Assembly (NCBI GenBank): GCA_900770075.1
Contig: CAAGIZ010000021.1
Coordinates: forward strand, 1 to 19,542
Length of the DNA stretch: 19,542 nt
From: Spirochaetia bacterium
GTDB lineage: Bacteria > Spirochaetota > Spirochaetia > Treponematales > Treponemataceae
Direction of reading: 5' to 3'
The notes beneath the pieces are model-generated. The model saw only the letters and a list, made by a program, of their open reading frames with translations. It was not told the DNA's origin and ran no database searches. This document shows positions 13,013-19,542 of this stretch, in pieces. The stretch's first letter is position 1. Each line of letters opens with the position of its first letter. The translations under genes were made by a program, and so were the position numbers.

Positions 13013-15778
13013 ATGTTAGATAAAATTTTCACTGCAATTTTCGGTTCGCAGAACGACCGCGATGTAAAAAAACTTAAACCAATCGTAGAACAAGTCAATG
13101 CAAAGGAACAGTGGGCAAAATCCCTGTCAGCAGAAGACTTTCCTAAACAGACACAGATTTTTAAGGAGCGCCTTGCAAAAGGTGAATCTCTTGACGACAT
13201 TCTTCCCGAAGCCTTTGCCCTGTGCCGGGAAGCCGCCTTCCGGGTGCGTGGAGAGCGGGCCTACGACGTGCAGGTGATGGGTTCCATAAACCTGCATCAG
13301 GGGCGCATTACGGAAATGAAAACCGGTGAAGGTAAAACCCTTGTAGCCGTTGCTCCTTCCTACCTTAACTCCCTTACAGGAAAGGGCGTTCACGTTGTTA
13401 CCGTAAACGACTATCTGGCAGAGCGTGACGCAAACACCATGCGCCCTGTCTTTTCCTACCTTGGCTGTACCGTAGGAGCAATCCTTTCAAACATGGACAA
13501 TGCTGCCCGCCGGGAAGCCTATGCCTGCGACATAACCTACGGAACCAACAACGAATTCGGCTTCGACTACCTGAGGGACAACATGCAGGTTGAATTGAAG
13601 CAGAAAGTTCAGAGAGGCTTCAACTACTGTATCGTAGACGAAATCGACTCCATCCTCATTGATGAAGCCAGAACCCCTCTCATAATTTCCGGTGCCGGAG
13701 AAGACGACACCTACAAATACTACGAAGTAGACAAATACGTCGGGGAATTTACAGAAGTTGAAAAAGACCCGGCAACAGACGACTACCCGGACGAAGTGCA
13801 GATGACTCCCGAAGAAAGGGCTGCCATGGAAGGAGACTACAAGATTGACGAAAAGTCAAAACGCGTTTCCTTTACGGACAAGGGAATGGCTCATATAGAA
13901 AACATTCTCCATCAGCACAACATGATTCCTTCGGGAACAAAGCTTCAGGACGAACAGAACTTTGAATTCCTCCATTATTTTACACAGGCACTGAGGGCTC
14001 ACCTTCTCTACCAGAACGACGTGGATTACGTGGTAAAGGACGGTCAGGTTCAGATTGTAGACGAGTTTACAGGACGCATCCTCGAAGGACGCAGATATTC
14101 AGACGGTCTGCATCAGGCCATAGAAGCAAAAGAACACGTAAAGATTGCCCAGCGCAACCGCACCATGGCAACTGTTACCTTCCAGAACTTTTTCCGCATG
14201 TACGAAAAGCTTTCCGGCATGACAGGTACTGCCCAGACCGAAGCCGTTGAATTTGCAAAAATTTACAAGCTGGACGTAGTTGCCATTCCTACAAACCTGC
14301 CTGTTGCCCGCATAGACGAGCAGGATGAAGTTTACCTTAACGAAGAAGACAAATGGAACGCCATCGTTAAGGAAATAAAAACAGCCCACGAAAAAGGCCA
14401 GCCTATCCTTGTGGGTACTGTTTCGGTAGAAAAATCAGAACATCTTTCTGCCCTCCTTACGAGAGCCGGAATCCGCCACGAAGTTCTGAATGCCAAAAAC
14501 CACGCAAGGGAAGCGCTGATAATCGCAGAAGCCGGTGCAAAAGGTGCAGTTACCGTTGCAACCAACATGGCAGGCCGCGGTACGGACATCAAGCTTGGGG
14601 GAAGTTACGAATCCCGCGCAGTAAAGCGTGCCGGAACAAACGCTACCCCGGAACAGCTGCGGGAAGCCGTTGCCTTGGAAAAGGAAAAATGGCAGAAAGA
14701 CTACGAAGAAGTAAAGACCTTGGGCGGACTTTACGTAATCGGCTCAGAACGCCACGAATCCCGCCGTATCGACAACCAGCTGCGCGGCCGTTCAGGACGT
14801 CAGGGGGATCCAGGCCGGTCAAAATTCTTCATATCCATGGACGATGACTTAATGAGGCTTTTCGGTGGCGAAAGGATGAAAAACATAATGACAAAAATCG
14901 GCATGGAACCGGGAGAGCCGATTTATCATCCGTGGCTTACAAAAGGAATCGAAAATGCCCAGAAGAAAGTCGAAGAGCGCAACTTTGAAATCCGCAAAAA
15001 CCTTATCGATTACGATGACGTTCTCAACGACCAGAGGGAATACATCTATGAACAGAGGGACGGTATTCTTTCTGACGAAAAACTTTCTGACCGCATAATG
15101 CTGACGGCACAGGACTACCTTGACCAGTGGTTTGAAGAATACTCCCACAACCGCAAAAACGGTCTTACAGCCCTTTTGACCCAGATTCGGGAAAACTTTG
15201 GCGTGCAGCTTCCGGCTCAGGAAGTTTCAATAGAAAAGGTTATGGCCCTGCTCCAGAACGACCTGACAGAAAAAGAAACCCTTGTGGGGCACGATCAGTT
15301 TAACATGTTTATCCGCTACCAGTACCTGCAGCTCATAGACAAAAAATGGCTCGATCAGCTGGAATATCTGGACGGTCTCAGGGAAGCCGTACACCTGCGC
15401 TCTTACTCTTCTAAAAACCCTCTTACAGAATACAAAATCGACGGATTTAACGCTTTCGAGGACATGCTGGACAGCATCCGCCTGACCATTGCCGGACGGG
15501 TATTCAAGGTAAGGATTCAGATAAACGCATCCCCACAGCCGGTTAAGAAAAACATTCAGATGGATGCCCGCCACCAGCAGGCCCAGAGCATGGGGCAGGC
15601 TGCCTCCGCACAGGGCAACGTAAACGTACACCAGAGCCGTCAGGCTGCAAGCAACGTAATGGCAAACGGAAGGCAGGGACAGAGCGTAACTGTCCGCAGA
15701 ACAATGCCGAAAGTAGGAAGAAACGACCCTTGCCCTTGCGGAAGCGGTAAAAAATACAAGCAGTGCCACGGACGCTAG
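13013..15778 (+). CDS. secA: SecA, preprotein translocase ATPase
   Basis: A complete 921-residue SecA, the cytoplasmic motor that pushes unfolded secretory proteins through SecYEG. Motifs in order: MKTGEGKT Walker A (102-109), VHVVTVNDYLAERDA, TYGTNNEFGFDYLRDNM, Walker B DEID (209-212), EARTPLIISG, the preprotein cross-linking region (about 225-370), GMTGTAQTEAVEF, NMAGRGTDIKLGG (GRGTD at 521-525) and QLRGRSGRQGDPG. The helical scaffold and wing fill about 620-830. A Gln/Ala-rich linker leads to the zinc-binding SEC-C tail, with Cys907, Cys909, Cys918 and His919, which contacts SecB or ribosomes and phospholipid in other species. Length and motifs are typical. It is divergent from a lipoprotein gene and convergent with lepB. 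Confidence 0.98.
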   Translation: MLDKIFTAIFGSQNDRDVKKLKPIVEQVNAKEQWAKSLSAEDFPKQTQIFKERLAKGESLDDILPEAFALCREAAFRVRGERAYDVQVMGSINLHQGRITEMKTGEGKTLVAVAPSYLNSLTGKGVHVVTVNDYLAERDANTMRPVFSYLGCTVGAILSNMDNAARREAYACDITYGTNNEFGFDYLRDNMQVELKQKVQRGFNYCIVDEIDSILIDEARTPLIISGAGEDDTYKYYEVDKYVGEFTEVEKDPATDDYPDEVQMTPEERAAMEGDYKIDEKSKRVSFTDKGMAHIENILHQHNMIPSGTKLQDEQNFEFLHYFTQALRAHLLYQNDVDYVVKDGQVQIVDEFTGRILEGRRYSDGLHQAIEAKEHVKIAQRNRTMATVTFQNFFRMYEKLSGMTGTAQTEAVEFAKIYKLDVVAIPTNLPVARIDEQDEVYLNEEDKWNAIVKEIKTAHEKGQPILVGTVSVEKSEHLSALLTRAGIRHEVLNAKNHAREALIIAEAGAKGAVTVATNMAGRGTDIKLGGSYESRAVKRAGTNATPEQLREAVALEKEKWQKDYEEVKTLGGLYVIGSERHESRRIDNQLRGRSGRQGDPGRSKFFISMDDDLMRLFGGERMKNIMTKIGMEPGEPIYHPWLTKGIENAQKKVEERNFEIRKNLIDYDDVLNDQREYIYEQRDGILSDEKLSDRIMLTAQDYLDQWFEEYSHNRKNGLTALLTQIRENFGVQLPAQEVSIEKVMALLQNDLTEKETLVGHDQFNMFIRYQYLQLIDKKWLDQLEYLDGLREAVHLRSYSSKNPLTEYKIDGFNAFEDMLDSIRLTIAGRVFKVRIQINASPQPVKKNIQMDARHQQAQSMGQAASAQGNVNVHQSRQAASNVMANGRQGQSVTVRRTMPKVGRNDPCPCGSGKKYKQCHGR

Positions 15779-15780
15779 AG

Positions 15781-15914
15781 TGCGTCAGGCAATGGAGGGG
15801 CGGCGTAAGCCGTCCCCCAAAAAAAGAGCAGCAAAGCCGTGGCTTTGCTGCTCTTTTTTTGGGGGATGAGGGTTACCGAACCCCGGAACTGCCGACGGCA
15901 AAGCCGGGACGCCC
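15781..15914 (-). repeat. G+C-rich dispersed intergenic element, copy D
   Basis: Minus-strand copy filling most of the gap between convergent secA and lepB. It opens with GGGCGTCCC (complement of 15906-15914), contains GTCGGCAGTTCCGGGG (complement of 15881-15896) and closes with CTCCATTGCCTGACGCA (complement of 15781-15797), which matches copy B's closing word at 13 of 18 positions. A small hairpin CGGC/GCCG lies at 15801-15812. The element begins two bases after the secA stop. The remaining 15915-15946 is A+T-rich with no visible feature. Confidence 0.68.
15814..15865. terminator. Bidirectional terminator, perfect 25-bp stem
   Basis: Arms 15814-15838 and 15841-15865 are exact reverse complements separated by two bases. 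The core GAGCAGCAAAGCC/GGCTTTGCTGCTC is bordered by seven A residues on the left and seven T residues on the right, so transcripts of both secA and lepB would end in a stable stem followed by a U7 run, a textbook intrinsic terminator in both directions. Confidence 0.85.
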
Positions 15915-15946
15915 GGTTTATTCCTTTTAATTTTTTTTCTTATTTC

Positions 15947-17713
15947 CTATTTTCCTGTATTTCCAGGAACCCCGCGTCTGTTTAAAGGCCAGAACCTGTA
16001 GCCTGCTGTTCCAAGAATTTTTGATCGGTGCACATACTGAGGTGCCATGTCCGTGTAATATGTTACCGAAACAGGATCCAGTTCTGTCAGCGGTGCCAGC
16101 CAGTTGTCGTAGGAATGGCGCATGTCAAGGGAATTAAAGCGATTGTCACCCATCATAAAATAGCAGTTTTGAGGAATATACTGAGGATTTCCTTCGGCAT
16201 CGTCAGGAGGGAAAACCGGCATATTTCTTCTGTCCATCAAAAAGGCATAAAGGTTCAACATTCCGGCGGTCTGCAGCAACTCTTTTATTTCGGCATCTTC
16301 ATTTATTTCTTCTGCAGTTTTTCCGGCTGAAAGAAGCTGTGCGTCCCTCAAAATCATCTTTCCGACTGTTCTCTTTATCATAAGGTTTAATTTGAAATTC
16401 GCCTCTGAATAAAGGTCGCCGTTAAAATTGTGTCCTGCATTTTCCGTCCAGGCAGTCATAAAGCGGCTGAACCACCCTGCCCCCTCATTGCTGGAAAGAA
16501 GTGTCTGGGCATAAAAATAGTGCCGGGCAAAAAGTGAGTTTTCAAAAAGGAATTTTTCGTTAAAAAGAGAATCCAGTTTTGTATCCTGCCGTTCTCCCTG
16601 ATAGGTTTTAAAGAACTTTTCAAAACTGGAGGCAAGGTTTTTTGCTTCGATTTCAAAAAGACTGATGTCAAATTCGTTTCTCTGCCGTTCACATTCTAGC
16701 ATTAAATCGTATTCTTTCTGGCTTACCACGTAACTTTCTCTGGTCAGTCCCCGTTTTATAGAACTTTTTACAGTGTTTAAATTCCACTCGGCATAGCGGG
16801 CATCCTGTTTTACCGGCTGCCATCTGTCGTCTGCCTTTGTGCGGGAATAGAGGATTCCGTCCTGCATCATAAGCTGTTCGCCAGGAACTCCTGCAATTCT
16901 TTTTACCAGCGGGTCTGCCTTGGGGTTACCCACTTCGTCCACGTTTAAATTTACCGTTGTAAGGGTGCACATGTAGACAATCTGGCTTAAAAAAGTGCGC
17001 ACTTCGCTTTTGCGGTCTGTGGAATAGTGGGGATTTCTGAAAATAACTATGTCGCCCCGTTTGTAATTCCTTACCGGCGGAATGCCCACATTGGAAAGCG
17101 GAAATTTTGGACCGCTAGGGGTCTTGAACACTGCCACCCTGTCCCTTATGAGGAATTCTGGAACCATGGACTCTGACGGAATCTCGTAAAGCTGGACGAT
17201 AAAGATGTTCAGCAAAAGAACCATGAATACGGCCTGTGCAAGCGCATCCACCCAGCTGAATACCTCCCAAAGGATTCTTTTTAAGCCTTTCTGAGTAGAA
17301 ATTGAATTTGCCGACTGGTATTTTTTCCATTCCGGGTCGATTTTTTCAATTCTTTTTGGATTCAGGTGATGAAGGATAAGCAGATCAAAAAGCCCCGTAA
17401 CACACCAAAAGAGAACCGTGATTAAATCCAGAAAATAGGGAGTTCCAAAATCTCCTGCCCGGCGGAAAACAAAGGCTATTAAAAGAACGTAGGGTTCATA
17501 TTGCAAAAGTTCCCTGAACACGCTGATAAAACGCAGGTTCCCCTTCCCGAAAAGCTGGCTGTAACCGCTCCAAAAGACAAAGCAGGTAAAAACCGCCGAA
17601 AGGGGAAAAGCAAGAAGGGAAACATCAAGATGCAGGGAAAAGCATAAAACTGAAAAAACAGCGGAAGAAAAAACTGCCGCCAGCGACAAAACTTTTAATT
17701 TATCCTTATTCAT
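15947..17713 (-). CDS. lepB: Signal peptidase I, enlarged spirochaetal form
   Basis: A 588-residue membrane protease that removes signal peptides from exported proteins, about twice the usual length. The catalytic Ser182 sits in IPSESMVPEFLIRDRV and the general-base Lys271 in DPLVKRIAGVPGEQ; the C-terminal box is NCYFMMGDNRFNSLDMRH (516-533). Two additions account for the size. The N-terminal ~175 residues carry about five hydrophobic segments (roughly 7-27, 30-50, 72-84, 95-115, 157-175) instead of one or two. The interval from Lys271 to GDNR522 is about 250 residues, against roughly 60-130 in B. subtilis and E. coli enzymes, because of a helical, charged insert at about 305-500. The catalytic dyad is intact, so it should be active. 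The ATG at 17711-17713 has no ribosome-binding site; a -10 box abuts it. Confidence 0.93.
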   Translation of the reverse strand: MNKDKLKVLSLAAVFSSAVFSVLCFSLHLDVSLLAFPLSAVFTCFVFWSGYSQLFGKGNLRFISVFRELLQYEPYVLLIAFVFRRAGDFGTPYFLDLITVLFWCVTGLFDLLILHHLNPKRIEKIDPEWKKYQSANSISTQKGLKRILWEVFSWVDALAQAVFMVLLLNIFIVQLYEIPSESMVPEFLIRDRVAVFKTPSGPKFPLSNVGIPPVRNYKRGDIVIFRNPHYSTDRKSEVRTFLSQIVYMCTLTTVNLNVDEVGNPKADPLVKRIAGVPGEQLMMQDGILYSRTKADDRWQPVKQDARYAEWNLNTVKSSIKRGLTRESYVVSQKEYDLMLECERQRNEFDISLFEIEAKNLASSFEKFFKTYQGERQDTKLDSLFNEKFLFENSLFARHYFYAQTLLSSNEGAGWFSRFMTAWTENAGHNFNGDLYSEANFKLNLMIKRTVGKMILRDAQLLSAGKTAEEINEDAEIKELLQTAGMLNLYAFLMDRRNMPVFPPDDAEGNPQYIPQNCYFMMGDNRFNSLDMRHSYDNWLAPLTELDPVSVTYYTDMAPQYVHRSKILGTAGYRFWPLNRRGVPGNTGK

Positions 17714-17720
17714 GGAGAAG

Positions 17721-17729
17721 AGTATAGCA
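17721..17729 (-). promoter_or_regulatory. Candidate lepB extended -10 element
   Basis: On the minus strand TGC followed by TATACT (complement of 17721-17729), seven bases before the lepB ATG. The extended TGn motif may compensate for the lack of a good -35 hexamer. Transcription would start at or next to the ATG. Confidence 0.45.
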
Positions 17730-17775
17730 AAAATGACAAAAACAGACTACTCTAAAGAAGGGGTCAGGTTGCAGA

Positions 17776-17821
17776 CAGAGGAAAAAGGAACCTCCTCTGC
17801 GGCTTGCCGCCAGCGTTTTTT
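17776..17821 (+). terminator. Terminator- or attenuator-like leader of hpt
   Basis: Two adjoining hairpins precede the Hpt gene. The first is CAGAGGA/TCCTCTG (17776-17799). The second is GCGGC/GCCGC (17799-17810), extendable by CT/AG across one bulged C, and followed after two bases by TTTTTT (17816-17821). The hairpins share one base, so they may compete. The AGGAG ribosome-binding site follows directly, so the structure could control read-through into hpt; it could also simply be a terminator for an unseen transcript. Confidence 0.45.
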
Positions 17822-17834
17822 ACAGGAGACTTGT

Positions 17835-18176
17835 ATGGCAGAAATTTTCAATAAAAGTTCCGCAATGGAAATGGTGGGAAACGATGAAGAGCTTTTTTCG
17901 GTTCTGCTTCAGTCTTTTGCAGACGTAGATTTTTCTCCCGACACCCTCAGCAGCCTTATAAAATCCAGAAAAAAAGAGGGAGCCGCTTCCTATGTTCACA
18001 GTGTAAAAGGTGCTGCAAGACAGCTTGCACTGGAAAAACTTGCACAAAGCGGACAACTTCTGGAAGACGTGCTGCGGGAAAAACAAACGGGTAATACAGA
18101 TTCTCTGAAAGAAGATTTTTGCCGGTGCTACACAGAAAGCCTTGCCGTCATAAAAGACGAACTTACCGGCCGTTAA
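17835..18176 (+). CDS. Hpt-domain histidine phosphotransfer protein
   Basis: A 113-residue, all-helical protein with the motif YVHSVKGAARQLALEKLA, the phospho-acceptor signature HxxKGxA of Hpt domains; the acceptor would be His55. Such proteins pass phosphate between hybrid kinases and response regulators. The start at 17835 has AGGAG six bases upstream and gives the MAEIF opening; the frame continues back to 17712, but that part is poorly composed and overlaps the lepB start, so it was rejected. No kinase or response regulator is next to it, so the partner is elsewhere in the genome. Its TAA (18174-18176) overlaps the stop of the convergent YfcE-type gene. No promoter could be defined with confidence; a terminator-like leader lies just upstream. 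Confidence 0.82.
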   Translation: MAEIFNKSSAMEMVGNDEELFSVLLQSFADVDFSPDTLSSLIKSRKKEGAASYVHSVKGAARQLALEKLAQSGQLLEDVLREKQTGNTDSLKEDFCRCYTESLAVIKDELTGR

Positions 18177-18730
18177 AAATCAAGGCTCCTTAAAAGCCTG
18201 CCTTCAACGGAATAAAGGCTGATTTTTGCCTCTCCTTCCCCGGTTATCTCCAGCATGCCGAAAGTTTTGCCGTCTTCGCACTTAGGAAGGCTTATGGATC
18301 CCGGATTAAAATAGCAGAAACCGCCGCTTTTTTCCATAACGGTAACGTGAGTGTGCCCGCTCAAAATTAAAGTTCCCTTCGGAAGCCAGTTTTCGAGTTT
18401 TGCCCGGTCGTACAGGTGCCCGTGGTGAACAAAAATCCTCCGTCCGCAGTCCAAAACCGTGGTATAGGCAGCCAGGCAAGGAAACTCCAGAACCATCTCG
18501 TCCACTTCCGAGTCGCAGTTGCCCCGTACGCATATTATCTTTTCTTTACTGGCATTCAGAAGTTCTGCCGTTTTTTTCGGGTTCCAGCCTTCAGGCAGAG
18601 GATTGCGGGGACCGTGATTTAAATAGTCGCCGCAAAGGATTATAAAATCCGCACGCTCAGCAAAGGAACAGAGCACTTTTTCAAGGCTTTCTGCACTTCC
18701 GTGAATGTCTGAAATTACAAGGTACTTCAT
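18173..18730 (-). CDS. yfcE: YfcE/MJ0936-type metallophosphoesterase
   Basis: A complete 185-residue calcineurin-like phosphoesterase. The two-metal site is visible in order: VISDIHG (5-11), CGDYLNHGP, VRGNCDSEVDE, FVHHGHLYD and LILSGHTHV, followed by NPGSISLPK. E. coli YfcE hydrolyses phosphodiester model substrates with manganese, but the physiological substrate of the family is unclear. Its ATG overlaps the upstream glycosidase's TGA (ATGA, 18727-18730), so the two are cotranscribed and likely translationally coupled. Its TAA overlaps the stop of the convergent Hpt gene by four bases, leaving no room for a terminator between them. Confidence 0.92.
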   Translation of the reverse strand: MKYLVISDIHGSAESLEKVLCSFAERADFIILCGDYLNHGPRNPLPEGWNPKKTAELLNASKEKIICVRGNCDSEVDEMVLEFPCLAAYTTVLDCGRRIFVHHGHLYDRAKLENWLPKGTLILSGHTHVTVMEKSGGFCYFNPGSISLPKCEDGKTFGMLEITGEGEAKISLYSVEGRLLRSLDF

Positions 18731-19542
18731 TTTTTAAGCTGCTTGTATTCGTTGTAGGCAAGGATGAACGGACCTACGCCCTTTGCATCGTCCTGAACCA
18801 CAGGCTCGCTCATGTAGTAGTCGAAGCTTCCGTCCCGGCGAAGGTCTTTTTCCGGTCCCAGTCCTGCAACAAGGCAGATTCCGCCAAGGCTCAGGTTTCC
18901 GGAATCGGTGTTGAGGTATCTGTCGCAAATTCCTTCAAAAGCCTTACATCCTGCGTCCTGAAATTTTTTATCTTCCAGAATGCCGGTGCGGTAACCTTTT
19001 AAAAGCGAATAGGCAAAGATTGAAGAACCGGATGTTTCCAGATAGTTTTTGCCCTTTGCCGGATAGTTAGGAACCTGCCACCACATTCCGCTTTCGTCCT
19101 GAAATTTGAGCATGCTTTCGCAAAGGTCAAGGAAGATTTCCCTTAATTTGTTCCAGTTTTCGCTTCCCCTGTCCGGAGCAATGTTCAATGTGTCCAAAAG
19201 CGCCATGCTGAACCAGCCGATGGAGCGGAGCCAGAAATTTTTGCTCAGACCTGTCTTTGGGTCTGCCCAGAATATGGACTTTGTGCTGTCGTAGCCGTGG
19301 AAGTAAAGCCCGGTTTTCGGGTCGCGCATGATTTTGTGGACATTGAAAAACTGACTGTAGATGTCTTCTATATTTTTTGATTCGTTGAAGAGTTTTTCGT
19401 ATTCCATGTAAAAAGGCTGTGCCATGTAAAGACCGTCCAGCCATACCTGATTAGGATATATGAGTTTGTGCCAAAAATTTCCTTCGGCAGTGCGGGGCTG
19501 CCCCTGAACCTGCTTATACAGCCTGTCCAGTGCCTTTTTGTA
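18727..19542 (-). CDS. GH105-type unsaturated glucuronyl/galacturonyl hydrolase, 3' part
   Basis: The frame is open to the right edge, giving the last 271 residues of a larger protein (family members are about 350-400). Recognisable stretches are GNFWHKLIYPNQVWLDGLYM, MAQPFYMEYEKLF, TGLYFHGYDSTKS, NFWLRSIGWFSMALLDTL, DESGMWWQVPNYP and YLETSGSSIFAYSLLKGYRT, all typical of the alpha6/alpha6-barrel YteR/YesR-type (GH88/GH105) enzymes that remove the unsaturated uronic acid from pectin- or rhamnogalacturonan-derived oligosaccharides made by lyases. The Asp in VWLDGLYM is a candidate active-site acid. The internal ATG at 19425 is not the real start, since the homology continues upstream. The visible part has no signal peptide information. 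Carbohydrate substrate in this organism is inferred. Confidence 0.88.
   Translation of the reverse strand, partial: YKKALDRLYKQVQGQPRTAEGNFWHKLIYPNQVWLDGLYMAQPFYMEYEKLFNESKNIEDIYSQFFNVHKIMRDPKTGLYFHGYDSTKSIFWADPKTGLSKNFWLRSIGWFSMALLDTLNIAPDRGSENWNKLREIFLDLCESMLKFQDESGMWWQVPNYPAKGKNYLETSGSSIFAYSLLKGYRTGILEDKKFQDAGCKAFEGICDRYLNTDSGNLSLGGICLVAGLGPEKDLRRDGSFDYYMSEPVVQDDAKGVGPFILAYNEYKQLKK

Noticed and set aside
15227..15769. 180-residue minus-strand ORF over the secA 3' end
   Set aside because: Shadow of the secA frame; no ribosome-binding site and no motif.
17712..17834. Longer start for the Hpt protein
   Set aside because: Would overlap the lepB start and read through the terminator-like hairpins; the internal ATG has a good ribosome-binding site.
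1..19542. tRNA, CRISPR array, prophage or transposase genes
   Set aside because: No cloverleaf with a T-loop GGTTCGAATC-like motif, no regularly spaced direct repeats and no integrase or transposase-like protein were seen.

Overview
The window looks like chromosomal DNA from a spirochaete, most probably a host-associated Treponema. The basis is the overall flavour of the proteins, a very large multi-pass signal peptidase I, many small lipoproteins with loose lipoboxes, and moderate G+C. No rRNA marker is present, so genus is an inference and species is not called. No tRNA, rRNA, CRISPR array, phage or transposase gene was found.

Layout from left to right. (1) The 3' end of a SIMPL-domain (DUF541) gene on +, then a ~180-bp REP-like palindromic repeat. 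(2) A minus-strand DNA-repair and translation block transcribed yebC, ruvC, ruvA, ruvB. (3) A minus-strand pair of conserved proteins of unknown function, TIGR03546 then TIGR03545, overlapping by one base. (4) Two plus-strand genes, neuB (sialic or nonulosonic acid synthase family) and hisS. (5) A compact minus-strand five-gene cluster: large lipoprotein, one-TM protein, four-TM acidic protein, Nudix hydrolase, small lipoprotein. (6) secA on +, divergent from that cluster. (7) lepB (signal peptidase I) on -, convergent with secA. (8) An orphan Hpt phosphotransfer gene on +. (9) On -, a GH105-type glycosidase (5' part outside the window) whose stop overlaps the start of a YfcE-type phosphodiesterase.

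Most coding content is housekeeping. SecA and LepB act in sequence in protein export, RuvABC process Holliday junctions, and YebC is a translation factor. The lipoproteins and the TIGR03545/TIGR03546 pair point to cell-envelope work.

The most unusual material is non-coding. Four G+C-rich intergenic elements share end and core words. Two of them sit exactly between convergent genes and carry perfect 24- and 25-bp hairpins that should terminate both transcripts. The REP-like element at 399-534 is built from hairpin units whose differences preserve pairing. Five first-in-operon genes have a -10 box so close to the ATG that their mRNAs should be leaderless or nearly so, whereas several downstream genes carry ribosome-binding sites. 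The neuB/TIGR03546 gap holds a mirror-symmetric pair of outward TATAAT boxes around a G+C palindrome.
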